Assembly (NCBI RefSeq): GCF_048564905.1
Contig: NC_132989.1
Coordinates: 9,779,257-9,843,256 of the forward strand
Direction of reading: 5' to 3'
Length of the DNA stretch: 64,000 nucleotides
Source of the DNA: Vicugna pacos
Lineage: Eukaryota > Chordata > Mammalia > Artiodactyla > Camelidae
The translations under genes and the position numbers were made by a program. Numbering within the stretch: the first letter of the stretch is position 1; the number at the start of each line of letters is the position of its first letter. Below the pieces are notes generated by a model. It was not told the DNA's origin. It did no database searches and worked only from the letters and a program-made list of their open reading frames with translations. Below are positions 1 to 10,179 of this stretch, piece after piece.

Positions 1-588
1 CGAGACCTTCCTCAAAGAAGCATCAACCCAAATCCCGAAACAATGAAACACGGCGACGCGCCTCTCATTTCCATCCTACACAGGCAGTGGCACAGAGAAA
101 TACCCACCTGAAAGTCAAGGAGACTCTCAATTAACCGTGGTCATGAAACACTGCAAAGTCTTAGATAAGCTCCAAGGATGAATTTTGCTCCAGTGCTATC
201 AACCCTCCTCCTCACAAACCTTTCTTCATCACGACTAAAATTTGGGAAAAACGTACTGCTTTGAATTTATCCCACATCTCTCTCTGCATTTATTTACTCA
301 AAGTGCTTAAACTGCAGGATACAGAAACACGGTTATCAAAATGGAGGGAAACCATAAGTAACGGGTCGTACAGGAGGTAAATGTCTCAAAGTCGGATTAG
401 CAGCCTCAGAAGAATTGAGATCTGAAAGAAGTCAATCCCCTCAAGTAACCTGAACAGCAATGTTTTTTTCAACAAAACACCAAATTGCAGGTTATTTGGG
501 CTCTTGCTACCCTCATTTTCCACACTCCCTCTTCTTGCCCCCTGCTTTCCCTTCCCCCAAGGAGAGTGAAAGCAAGCCGTGTGGTTTG
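1..588 (-). other. SGCD: SGCD intron downstream of the first coding exon (partial)
   Basis: This is the 5' part of the intron that follows the exon at 595-783 when read on the minus strand. It starts at the donor (589-594) and runs off the left end of the window. I see no repeat family, exon or other feature in it. Reading through the donor would extend the delta-sarcoglycan frame by about 40 unrelated residues before a stop near 469, which is intron read-through and not a coding extension. Confidence 0.85.
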
Positions 589-594
589 ACTTAC
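589..594 (-). promoter_or_regulatory. SGCD: 5' splice donor of the SGCD exon
   Basis: On the minus strand the exon ends ACAATT and is followed at once by GTAAGT, a full match to the mammalian U1 donor consensus after the GT. The exon length is a multiple of three, so the junction leaves the frame between codons (phase 0). This fits the delta-sarcoglycan protein, which continues with an Asp-Gly-Met stretch after Thr-Ile. Confidence 0.95.
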
Positions 595-783
595 AATTGT
601 GAAGTTCATGACTTTGAGAATCCAGATCGTCATGGCCAGGTTCACCAGGATTAAAATCATCAGGAGAAGGACAAAGAAGTAGAGGCATCTTTTCCGCCAG
701 CCGTAAATCCCCACTTTGTAAACCTGTGGCCCCTCGGAGCTGGGCATGGTGCTGCGGTGGTGTGTGTACTGTTCCTGAGGCAT
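595..783 (-). CDS. SGCD: Delta-sarcoglycan, first coding exon (residues 1-63)
   Basis: Delta-sarcoglycan is a type II membrane glycoprotein of the sarcoglycan complex. With the other sarcoglycans and sarcospan it stabilises the dystrophin-glycoprotein complex in the sarcolemma of skeletal and cardiac muscle; loss causes limb-girdle muscular dystrophy and cardiomyopathy. The exon encodes 63 codons starting [14 protein letters not shown]. Residues 1-35 are the cytoplasmic tail with the family motif [13 protein letters not shown] (22-33), residues about 36-56 are the membrane span, and N60-F-T is the known N-glycosylation sequon just outside the membrane. The start is the ATG that directly follows the acceptor AG. 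From memory, one human isoform has an extra Met supplied by an upstream exon, so transcripts starting MM are possible. Against the human protein as I remember it, residue 15 is Ser for Gly and residue 17 Glu for Val. The rest of the gene (about 226 residues) lies left of the window. Gamma- and zeta-sarcoglycan share the motif but differ at the N terminus, so delta is the clear call. Confidence 0.97.
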
Positions 784-819
784 CTGAAACAGACAGGGCG
801 AGAGAGGAGCACATTAAAC

Positions 820-823
<4 letters not shown>
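784..823 (-). promoter_or_regulatory. SGCD: 3' splice acceptor, polypyrimidine tract and likely branch point of the SGCD exon
   Basis: Read on the minus strand, TTTCAG directly precedes the ATG. It is preceded by a pyrimidine-rich run (786-809) with no AG inside it. The TTTAAT at about 819-814 is a plausible branch point, about 33 nt from the AG. Two further AG dinucleotides (823-822 and 820-819) sit at the edge of the neighbouring CT repeat, on the far side of that branch point. Confidence 0.8.

Positions 824-855
<32 letters not shown>
824..855. repeat. (GA)16 microsatellite; (CT)16 on the SGCD strand
   Basis: A perfect dinucleotide run of 32 bases lies about 40 nt upstream of the splice acceptor. 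In the SGCD transcript it is a CU repeat, the kind of sequence bound by polypyrimidine-tract binding protein. Repeat number is expected to vary between individuals. Confidence 0.97.
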
Positions 856-861
<6 letters not shown>

Positions 862-1489
862 GAATGGGGGAAAAAATCAACTGATGAAGAAATACAGCCG
901 ACTGCTGTCAGTATGTTTCCATCCTCCTGACAATTCTGAAAATCTATTTCCACTGGACAAAAGTGGCCCCTTAGACGCTTGATTTGCTCTCTCGTTCTAT
1001 GCAGACATCCCTCATGACGCACTGAGACAGCCACATACATCCCATGGGAGGAGAGGGGCCCTTAGGGAGACATTGCCCAAGTGATTCTTAGAATTCCAAC
1101 ATTTCTCTGAGGGAGGCACTCAAAGTCCTGAGGGTCACATTTAGAATTCACCTGAGAAAATAAATTAACCTCAGCAGTTCATCATGGTATTGTACTAACA
1201 CTATTTAGGCAACTGAGGTAGGGGGTAAAATGATCTCAAATACAATCATTCTGTGAGCAAAAATCGGGGCAATTTTTGCTCTTCCATCCATTCCAGAGTT
1301 CAAAGTGGTGCTGATGGTCACAAAGACTAAGCCTCACTGGATGCAGGGATCTTCATAAAGTGACAGCCTGTGCTTAAATGCCTCCCTTGACAGAGATCTC
1401 ACTATCCTTTCAAGTAGCCCTTGTAAGTTCGACAATTCTAATTGTTATCAACTCACTCGTTTAATAAACATAAAAGAGCCTCACAGGGA
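856..1489. other. Intron, no recognised feature
   Basis: Ordinary intron sequence upstream of the SGCD exon. No repeat family, exon-like unit or motif cluster was recognised. Confidence 0.6.
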
Positions 1490-1605
1490 AGTAAGGTGTG
1501 AACATGCCAGCCAAGAGCTTGCAGGCTAACGGGAGGGATGAACTAGTTAAACAGCGATTACAGCAGAGCGAGATAAAACAGAAAAAATAATGGCCAATAT
1601 TAAGT
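1490..1605 (-). repeat. L2 fragment (tentative)
   Basis: The order of words (a GAGCTTGCAGGCTAACGGGA-like start, then a degraded tract resembling the L2 run of AATAAACAAATAAATAAG) matches the reverse complement of the L2 3' region. It is short and diverged, so the call is weak. Confidence 0.35.
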
Positions 1606-2920
1606 GATATGCCGGTCCCCTTTAAAGTAAGGAAGCTTTCCCCAACCCCTGCTGTTGGCAGGAATTAGCTTTATGCTAGCACTGCCAATTAGGTGCCGAC
1701 ACAGATCTAAATGAATGTGTCACTTCCATGAAATTCTCCAACCAAAACAAATTTTGCAATTAAACACAAACAAAGCCACCAATGCGTATCAATCAAAATG
1801 GGAAACAAATGACTACTGGAAAGAATGACGCTTTGCAAAACTTAACAGGATAAAGCGGTACCGAGGGCTTCTGCACAGCATCCCTAACTCTGCCGTGAAC
1901 CATGAGACAGCATGACCCCGACTGCTTTTCTCCACTCGAGTTACTGCCCAGCCTTTATTTTGGGACTTTTACTTCAGTTGGCCCTCATGTGGGCGTACTG
2001 CATTCTTTAGGAATAAGGCCTGTCTCTGTTTATTTTCATCTTTCAGTCAACAGCCGTTACATCAGTGATAATGCTGCACCAAAGGGACCACAGTGACAGA
2101 CAAAAATGCAGCTCCTAAAATCATACCCGTGGTTATTAGGTCATCTTCCAGATGGTCCAGAATATAATAATCTCATGGTTTTTAGATAATCATTAAAATA
2201 TACACGTAAGATCTAAGCATTCCCCAGAGAACTCATGGCCTTTAGGCATCAGTGGAATTCCTTTTGAAAAACCATGTGAGTTCTTACTTAAGGTCAACTG
2301 AAATGCTCGATTAAAACGTATCTAAAAGCTACCTTATTCTCAACACTATCTTAGCACCAAAATCAGACCTTAAGATGAGTATGGGTTTTAACATGTGAGC
2401 GTGGAATGATTAAGCGAAAAAGTGACTGCGTGAATGATGAATGAATGATTTCCCGTCTACGATGAAATCTACTACCATCTGGGGGTTTAGAAAAGTCCAA
2501 GCCAAACCCCAGGGGGAAGTTCTTGTTTGTATCCTTGCAAATTTCCACAGCAGGCTCAGAGCATCAGGTTCCCAACCAAGCAGTGGGCTCCACACTATGA
2601 ACGGGTCTCAGTCGTCTGACGCAGCTCCTTCCAACTCTGTGGATCAGGGCTGTGTTGTTACAACACGGGAACACACAATGTCATCTCTCACTGGCTTCTC
2701 GTACAGCAAGATCAATGAGAAGAGGACAAAAAAAGTCTCACAAGTCTGAAGGAGAGAAGGCCTTTATTTTCCATGAAATCATATTCTGTAAATCAAAGAA
2801 ACCATTACAAAGTCTTAGAATCCTATTTGCAAGGTCCTCTGATTCTAATCAACTAATTTTATGAGTCTGCTGATTTAACATAATCTGAGTCCATACTGGA
2901 TCTGTTCCTTTGTCTTTAAG
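1606..2920. other. Intron, no recognised feature
   Basis: About 1.3 kb of intron without a repeat I recognise. Short open frames here have no family resemblance and look like chance. Confidence 0.55.
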
Positions 2921-2929
2921 CCTGTGCTC

Positions 2930-3383
2930 TGTTTCCTGGGCTTAGTCGTGCTAGTTCTGCACCTTTCGTAAAAGAATGTTGCTTATAATCTGAACTCTAC
3001 AGGACAGCCCGTTCTCAAGGCTCTGACCTTTAAGAGTATAACACTTGCCTGCTGATATAAAGACAAAAAAAAGTTGCAGAAGAGAAAACAACATTTGTCT
3101 TGTTGGAGGTTTGCAGGGACACCATGACCTGACCTATGTGGACAGCTGCAAGACAAAGGATTCTGACACCAAGAAGTTTGCAACAAGCAACCACACCCCA
3201 TCCCCTTATTAGTATAAAAGGAGCCTGAATTCTGACTTAGGGAAGATGGTTCTCCAGGACATTAGTCGGCCACCTTCTTGGTCTGCCGGCTTTCTGAATA
3301 AAGTCATTATTCTTTGCCCCAACCCCTCATCTCCTGATTTACTGGCCTGTTGTGTGGTGAGCAGGAGTTTGGACTCAGTAACA
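2930..3383 (+). mobile_element. ERV1-type LTR (fossil, solo), 5' edge uncertain
   Basis: The right part has the layout of a gammaretrovirus-like LTR: a TATA box (AGTATAAAAGG, about 3212), a pyrimidine-rich R region, an AATAAA signal at about 3297, a short U5, and a terminal TAACA at 3379-3383. No internal retroviral sequence follows, so it looks like a solo LTR. The left edge is not marked by an obvious target duplication and could lie anywhere from about 2860 to 2985. It is diverged, probably tens of millions of years old. I cannot name the subfamily. Confidence 0.65.
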
Positions 3384-3720
3384 TTAAGACCAGAGAAGGT
3401 GACCTACTTGGGCATGACAGCGGGGCTTGTGGCAGAGCAAGGGCAAGACTGGTGGTCTCTGACCCCTGTGGTGTGAGGAACAGCGAGAAATTCTTGACAC
3501 ACAAGTGTTCAGAAGCTAGAGTTGCTGCCACCACCCCAGGTGCCTTTTCTCTGACATCTGCCCCAACCAAGGGGGGGCCTGACATAACTCAGCTATAAAA
3601 TGGAAATGACACGTTCAATAAATATTTATGAGGCTGTGGATATGAATATCACACATGATTTTTTCCCCCACACACAGATTGTTAGAACTTGACCGAACAC
3701 AGTGATTATCTCCACAAGGG
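3384..3720. other. Intron, no recognised feature
   Basis: Sequence between the LTR and the hAT fragment. It ends in a C-rich stretch and is not assigned to any repeat. Confidence 0.5.
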
Positions 3721-3892
3721 GTTCACCATTCTGATGCACAACAGAGCTACCTGGAGAGCTTTTAAAAGCATCTATACTCAGAGCAACTAAATCATCATCT
3801 CAAGGTAGGACCCAGGCATCAGAATTTTTAAAAGCTTCCCCAGGTAATCCTAAAGCGTAGATCTAAATCCTAAGGTGTTGCAAACCACTGAT
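3721..3892. mobile_element. hAT-Charlie nonautonomous element fragment (MER20/MER5A type)
   Basis: CCTGGAGAGCTTTTAAAAG near the left, the mirror phrase AAAAGCTTCCCCAGG near 3830, and a right end AAACCACTG match the palindromic short MER1-group elements. The left terminal repeat is degraded. Ancient; present before the placental radiation. Confidence 0.65.
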
Positions 3893-3945
3893 CTAGAACA
3901 ATGTCTCTCAACACTGACTATGCAGCAGAATCCAAAAGAAAAATT

Positions 3946-4078
3946 CTTTGGGGCAGCACATAGCTCAGTGGTAGAGTGCGTGCTTAGCATGCACAGCATG
4001 CAGGAGGCCCTGGGTTCAATCCCAGTACCTCCTCTAAAAATAAATAAGCCTAATTACCACCCTCCCCCCAAAAAAACA
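3946..4078 (+). mobile_element. Camelid tRNA-Ala-derived SINE, plus-strand copy
   Basis: The head resembles tRNA-Ala(AGC): box A TAGCTCAGTGG, anticodon-arm GCTTAGCATGC, box B GGTTCAATCCC. A camelid-type tail with AAATAAATAAGCCTAATTACC, a C run and an A run follows. A 13-bp target duplication CAAAAGAAAAATT flanks it exactly (3933-3945 and 4079-4091). A small internal duplication (CAGCATGCAGGAG region) distinguishes this copy. The clean duplication implies a fairly recent, lineage-specific insertion. It is a retrotransposed copy, not a working tRNA gene. Confidence 0.93.
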
Positions 4079-4103
4079 CAAAAGAAAAATTATTTTCCTT
4101 AAA

Positions 4104-4216
4104 TTTGGGGGGGGGGTAATTAGGTTTGTTTATTTTAATGAAGGTACTGGGGATTGAACCCAGGATCTCACACATGTTAGGCATGCACTCTACCACTGAG
4201 CTATACCCTCTCCCCA
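4104..4216 (-). mobile_element. Camelid tRNA-Ala-derived SINE, minus-strand copy
   Basis: This is the reverse complement of the same family: the tail (G10 run, GTAATTAGG, TTTATTTT) is on the left, box B is GGGATTGAACCC and box A is CCACTGAGCTATA on the right. It lies tail-to-tail with the copy at 3946-4078, only about 25 bp away. No clear target duplication was found. Confidence 0.9.
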
Positions 4217-6120
4217 CCCAAAAAGAACTCTTAACAAATATAAAATACAATTCTGAGCTCTCCAATGGAACTGGAATCATCACAAAGCTCCCCAGGTCAC
4301 TCCAAGCATTTGGGACAACTTACCTAAAAAGAATGGCCTTCATGTTTCTCCCCCATAATACAATCGTTTTGAGATAAAAATCTTGAAATGAATTCCAGCA
4401 TATATAAAACAGCAAAAAAGCAGAGCTCCTCTGCTTAAAGAGGGCTTGGCCACCCTTGAGGCACCTCTGCAGAACCTCTGGACTCCTGGAAACCACTGAC
4501 TTTGCCTCTCCCAGCCCACGTTTACTGATCAGCCGAGGAGCCGAAAGCCAGGAAGGGGAAGTAGGGACCCTCCAAGTCACACAGGGAATCGGAACCTGAG
4601 CAGGGATCAGAATGCAGGTCCTCTGATACACGGTGTCGTGGCCTATTCTGTATGTCATGAAGGCTCTTGTAATCCCCCTGTCCCCTCTGCCTACTTTAGA
4701 AGTCACATAAAACAAAACATTCCAGTCTGCAATTCAAGGAAGGAGGGAAGGAAGGAAGGGGGAAGGGAGTGAGCTATTTTATACAAATGATTATACTAAA
4801 AAGTGTTGCCAGATCAACAATAACGTAATGGGGACATCTGTTATCAATAATTCTGCTTGGAAAAAGAAAATGTAGATATTCTAGATACATGAATTATTCT
4901 AACCAGAAACTGAAACATGCTGAAATAATAACAACAATAAGAGGAAAGACAATCTGCAACCTGTGTTTCTTTTTGGCCCTTCCCAGGTGAAGTTTGCTGT
5001 ACAGGGTAAAACTGAACTTTCCTGGTCCTGGACGTGGCCCTGGTAGTACGTTAACAGCGTCATACATTTTTGTAAAATCAACTCAAGTAAGATGTTTTAA
5101 TTGCAATTAGCTAAGACCCTGTGTTTTTCAACCTCCCTTTAGGCTGGGTAGCTCTGGAGGATTTACAAACATTTTGGAGGTCCAACCAAGAGGAAGCTGA
5201 ATTGGGGTTCACATAGTTTGGGTACAATGGTATATGTTTATACGGTTTGCAGACACTTCCCTGTAGAGTTACATTATCACCAGCTCTCCTGGTGCAGGGC
5301 TGTCTTCCAGGAAGTCGTTCACCCTAGGCACCAACTCATCAAGCATGATGTCATGAAGGTACAGGACCCAAGGACACAATGCAATGTTTACATGTCCTAT
5401 GATGGCCAGCACCAGACATACATGATTACTGGGGCAGTTTGAAAATTTTTTAAGTTACCAGTTACATAAGATTCCAAGTGTAGAATTCAATTCTCGCTGA
5501 TACTGAGTCAAAACAGAGATTCTCTCCAGTCAGGAATACACTCAATGCAGCATATAAAATAAATGTTCCACAGTTTTTCTTTTACTGGGGGAATCATGGA
5601 AAATAGGATTAATTAGAATTCTTGTGTTCTCAGGTCATGTGCACCGTGTGTCTACAATCTGCACGTAAAGTTGCATGCTTTTTTTGCTTCACGACCATCA
5701 GTAATTTTTAAAAAACTAAGTATTATTGAAATTGTCATAGGAGACAATTATCCTTCTATTGTTTATACAGAAAATGACATTGTCAAGTAGTTGTCATATG
5801 AAGAGGCCATCAAAGGATATACAAACAAAACTGTAGGAAAAATATGTCAGTTAATGATTAACATTATATTTCTGGATTTTATGGTATGCCAGCTTTTAAA
5901 ACTTTCTCATTCTTAATACATAGTTGTGTCTTTAATTTGAGTATATATTTCTTATTTTTTAGTTTTTTTTCCCTTAAAACAGCCCCACAAATTATTTAAG
6001 CTTCAGACCTCACAAAACCTAGAGACTCCTCTGGTCCCTCCCCTAAGGGATGTTAAGTGTACACCCAAACCTCAGTGGAACATCACCCCAAGACATCACG
6101 GCTTAGCTGAGTTCAATGCA
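4217..6120. other. Intron, no recognised feature apart from a GGAA-rich run
   Basis: A short (GGAA)n-like purine run is at 4738-4768. The rest, including AT-rich sequence at 5580-5990, was not assigned. The segment 5960-6110 has a repeat-like look (an acetylated-tail-like T run followed by CCCCACAAATT) but I could not place it in a family. Confidence 0.5.
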
Positions 6121-6325
6121 AGGTCCAATCAGTTACATTGCACTGGGAATGACTTTCAGACTTTTGAAGGTACAAGAACCATCCTGGGAAATAATAGATA
6201 CACATTCCGAGTCTTCACACCAAGGAATAATTCTGTAAGTCTGGGGTACATCCCAGAAATCTGTATTTTTGACAAGCCCCCAAATTGATTCTGAACATAA
6301 AAGGTCTTGAGACCATGTTTCAGGA
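6121..6325. mobile_element. hAT-Charlie element fragment (MER5A/MER20 type)
   Basis: The phrase ATCTGTATTTTTGACAAGCC followed by CCCAAATTGATTCTGA, then CTTGAGACCATG, matches the right half of the MER5A-type palindromic element. The left half is diverged. Confidence 0.6.
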
Positions 6326-6389
6326 ACACAAATTTACGTCCAATACAGCAAAGCACCCCCAGCCCACCTTTGCCTCTATGTCTGTTATT

Positions 6390-7130
6390 TCTCCCCAGAT
6401 TACTCATTTCCCCCATGTCCTAAATATACACCTGATCATCTCTCACAGTTCACTGCATCCCTACCCTGGACCTTTTGTTTCCATCATCCTCTTCCAGCAC
6501 TATCCTGACTACTATGCTCTTTGCAGCCCTTGGTGTCTCGGTTTTTAAATGTGCTCAAGTCTTTTTGGCATTAAACAAAATCTTAGCTTACATTTATAAT
6601 CCCCTCTGTATGTTGCCTAATTTTACTCTCACTGATGATCAAGGTTCCTGGTCATCAATGTCCAAGGTCCTTGGCAAACGTTAGGAATCTCATATTCTCA
6701 TCTGCCTGCTGAAACGGCCCATTCAAAAACCACTAGCGACGTAACTTCAGTGCACTTTTCTCAAGGCCCGTTTTCCTTGGATCTTCTGAAGCTTTGGGTG
6801 TTGCCAACTTCTCCCCATCCCCTGGACAGTTTGTCCCCCTTTGGCCTCCGTGCCACGGCATGCCCAGGGCTTCTTTCCTGGGCATGCCTTTGATCACTGT
6901 CTTGTCTTTCCAAACTCTCCTCTCGGTGTCTTCCAAGTTCACGTTATGAGTTAGTGTTCTCTCTCTTCCATCGCAGAGACAGTATCTAGTGTCACACTTT
7001 CATTTTGAACTTTGACGAGAATTAAACTCAACTTACCACTTTCACTCCAGTTTCCATCTCAAATGGGATCTATCTAAATGTCTTTCATGCACCTACTCCC
7101 TGATCAAATAATTACTGATCTTCAGTCAAA
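6390..7130 (+). mobile_element. Possible L2 ORF2-region fragment (tentative)
   Basis: The pyrimidine-rich text around 6770-6930 (CCTCCGTGCCACGGCATGCC, then CTTGTCTTTCC) resembles the L2 consensus around its reverse-transcriptase region. The match is loose and could be wrong. An L2 on the other strand follows at 7150. Confidence 0.3.
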
Positions 7131-7149
7131 TTCCATACATGGCGTGAAG

Positions 7150-7650
7150 AGTCTCAAGATACCACAAGCAAGGAGAATTACCCCTTGCCTTTATGAAGCT
7201 CACAGCCTGGGTGGTGGGGGACGATGGAGAGTAAATGCGGAACATGACAAAATGGACTATGTGAGATGCCCACACTGAAACAGACCTGGTGATGTTAAAG
7301 GAAGCATTGCCAGGCAGAACGGATTTTATGTAGACTCATCAACAGACAAGTCTCTGACAACGCAACATTTACACTGAGACTTGAAGGACAAGAAAAAGAC
7401 AGCGAAGTTGAGGGCTGGGGCAAAACTGTGTCTCAGGCAGAGGAAGGACAGCAAAGGGAAGGTCCTCAACACAGATAAGGTCTGTGTTACTGGCTGAGAT
7501 GAGGGAAGCAGAGATGGGCATGAGGTGGGGCTGAAAAGTTGCTTGGAGTCAGATGGTGCTGGGCCTTGGAGATCATAAAAAGAAGTTCATGGTACTTAAA
7601 AGTCAGTGAAAACCCATGGCAGAATTTGAAACAAGGTAGTCATAATCTGA
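7150..7650 (-). mobile_element. L2 LINE fragment
   Basis: It reads in the order typical of a reverse-complement L2 3' region: a segment for animals of the type GAAGCTCACAGCCTGGG, then GACTTGAAGGACAAGAA, then GCAGAGGAAGGACAGCAAAG, then GGGCCTTGGAGATCATAAAA. It is old and diverged. Confidence 0.6.
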
Positions 7651-7654
7651 TTTA

Positions 7655-7715
7655 TAATACTGTAGCAGTGCCTTGACCACAATAGGTGCAGGATAAATAT
7701 TTAGTGTTGGATGTG
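7655..7715 (+). repeat. MIR/L2 3'-end fragment
   Basis: GCAGTGCCTTGACCACAATA followed by GGTGCAGGATAAATATTTAG matches the shared MIR/L2 3' tail. Confidence 0.5.
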
Positions 7716-8666
7716 ATTAACAATCTTATTTTCCCTTCCCTCTACCAATTATGCATAAAAATACTCCCCAAAATGGAATAATTTAGCAAAAATGAACCTC
7801 AACCAGCAAACTATATCCCTAAGAGGCAGCCTTGTGTCTGTAAGGGTGTACCAGGCAGCTGAATTTGAAAACAATATCTTTCTATCCAAATACACCTTCT
7901 CCTTGAGAATCACAAGATAGTAGTATCTTCCATCAGTCTTTGGGAACTTCTTTACATTGTCATACATCATATTTTACAGTGATATATGTCATCTCTCTGA
8001 ACAGATGCCAAAGTCTTCTAAGTATTTGAAACATCTTTGAATTCTAGTATCACCTAAACGATGAGGGCATGTGCATGTATCTATGTAATTACATGTAATT
8101 ATATATCTGTATGTATAATTATATATATACAATAGGATACACTGGTTCAATAAATGAATAAAAATCAAACGAATGCTAAATAACAAAGCATATCCTCCGG
8201 TAATAAGTAAAGAGCTGTAAACGCAGAAGCAAAGGCGTGGAAGCGTACAGAAGCTGCCTCCCTGCCCAAAGGCACACACAACTATACTGATGTTAAGTAG
8301 GCTTGACTCCAAAGCATTTCTCTGCTCCTTTCTGAAGCGATTTTCAGTGTTCACCTATTTACAGACAAACCCAAGTGACTTAAAGATGATCTGTTTTTTC
8401 ACACAAAACACAATAGGATTATATTTCCCAGGGAACAAATGTAGTGAAACTTTCTGCTGCTTTGTCATTAGATAGGGAGGAACTACCGATGGTCAAGGCA
8501 ATGCCATAATGTAAAAATCACCCATAATCATGGCTAATTCAGTAGTTGCCAAATATAATAGATCTGGAGTTTACAAAGAAGGACATTCTGGCTGGGCCTT
8601 TTGGAAGCATGGTTTTGGCTGTAACCTCGTGGTCTCACACATTCAGATGTTCACACCTGAGATCAC
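7716..8666. other. Intron, no recognised feature
   Basis: Unassigned intron. It includes AT-rich sequence at 8080-8200 and several chance short frames. Confidence 0.55.
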
Positions 8667-8670
8667 GTAG

Positions 8671-9007
8671 TGAAGGGCCAAACCCACAAAGGGACCAGAA
8701 AGACCTCCCAGGCAGGGCCACTGCCTTCCCGCTTTTGCACTTCTGTAAAACGGATTGCTTCTAGGAAAATGAAACTTACCATTGGTTCCCAAAAGCTCAC
8801 TCATGATTGGTCAATTTCTAACACCTCATTTGCATATGGCACGAACTTAATCAAAAACTATAACCGTATAAAAGCCTGTGTAAACCTACAGACGGAGTCC
8901 AGAGCTTGGACTGTTAACTCCTCTGGGCCTTTTGGCGTAATAAACCTGAGTCCTCCAACCCTCCGAGTGTCTCTTGGTCTCTCGATGGGATTCAGGTTGC
9001 TGTAACA
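8671..9007 (+). mobile_element. ERV1-type solo LTR (fossil) with 4-bp target duplication
   Basis: The 337-bp element starts TGAAGGG and ends TGTAACA, the TG...CA termini of retroviral LTRs. It is flanked by the direct repeat GTAG (8667-8670 and 9008-9011), the 4-bp duplication usual for gammaretrovirus-like ERV1. Inside are two inverted CCAAT boxes (ATTGG at 8781 and 8806), a TATA box (TATAAAAG, 8867-8874) and an AATAAA signal (8939-8944). No internal proviral sequence adjoins it, so it is a solo LTR left by recombination. The perfect duplication and readable signals suggest a younger insertion than the LTR at 2.9-3.4 kb. Confidence 0.88.
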
Positions 9008-9011
9008 GTAG

Positions 9012-10175
9012 CATTACAGAATCAAGGCCTTGATTCTATTTTAACGTGACAATCTCGAGGACAAGGTCCATCTTTATGACATGGACTTGTCAAGAACTTC
9101 CTCTTAGGCTGTGTGGCCCTGAGTCACTTTCTCCAGTGCACACACCACCAAGACCTCAGAGTCTGCTCCCCATGAAAGTTTTACCAATGGCCTCACAAGT
9201 GCCCAACATCAGTCATGGAAGCTGTAAGATCTGCACAAATCCTATGCCCACTGTAAAGTCTTCACAAAGATCCTTGAGCCAAGCCCAGCAAAAAGTGGTA
9301 CCTGGGCCCTGTAGCTGTGGCTCCTCTAATTAAGGAAGTCACAGTATATGTCCAGCCTAAAGCTCAACTACACTGAGTTTCAAAGTGTTGAATCTCACTA
9401 CTTGACAAGCCTTGGACATTTTTCCACAGAAACTGGCCATCATACTCAAGGGGTCACACTCACGTTCATTTCCTTTCCTCAATCTGTTAGGTACCAAAGA
9501 GTTACTAGAAAATCTTGTGTTTCCCTCCTTCCTACTTTTTACCAGTTGACATAGGATGATGGAAGGTCTTGGGGCAGAAACACACACAGCTGGCCTGCAT
9601 CCCAAGGCTGAACACATATTCTAGAACAGCACTGTCCAAAGCCATCACTTTCTGTCTGCAGTCAGTGTTTTTGTTTCGGTTGGGTTCTCCTCCAGAAGGA
9701 CAAATGTTTCATTTCTACTCCCAAAGTAAAAGAGTTATTGAGACAACAGTTATAGTATTTTCATTATCAGTCTGCGGCGCAAGAATGCATTATGTTTTGA
9801 GGGATGATTAAAACACAAATCAGTCAACTTTCTCAAGACACATCGATGCTATCTAGTCTCCTGATGATTTTTCTTTGGGGCCTATAAAATTTTATGGGCT
9901 GTGATCCACTTTACTAGGAGGGTAGAGCCGAGGACAAGGAGGCACTGGCAGGCACTCTGTCAATGTTTGCTAGACTCTTTCCAACCATCAGGCATCACAG
10001 TATCTTGTTCCATGGGGGGATTTATGGGAGTGCTAATGAGTGCAATTATCCACAGAGTTAAATACCGTTGGGGAAAGAAACATGGACAAGCACAGACCTG
10101 GTGAAGAAGAAAATCTCCACCCCAAACTATTTTTTCAACAGAAAAAAAGCAAAAACAGAAAAACAACTTTTGACC
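9012..10175. other. Intron, no recognised feature
   Basis: Unassigned intron of mixed composition. The stretch around 9760-10100 looks like single-copy sequence, but I have no evidence of function. Confidence 0.5.
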
Positions 10176-10179
10176 ATCT

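Noticed and set aside
386-880. A 164-codon minus-strand open frame overlapping the SGCD exon in another frame
   Set aside because: Its first part is the Ser-Leu translation of the CT repeat and the rest is the exon out of frame and then intron. It matters only as the frame an upstream ATG would enter.
3946-4216. tRNA-Ala gene
   Set aside because: Boxes A and B are present, but the sequences carry SINE tails, target duplications and internal changes; they are retrotransposed copies.
9012-9350. Internal retroviral sequence next to the LTR at 8671-9007
   Set aside because: The target duplication GTAG closes the element at 9007 and the sequence beyond shows no gag, pol or env resemblance; it is a solo LTR.
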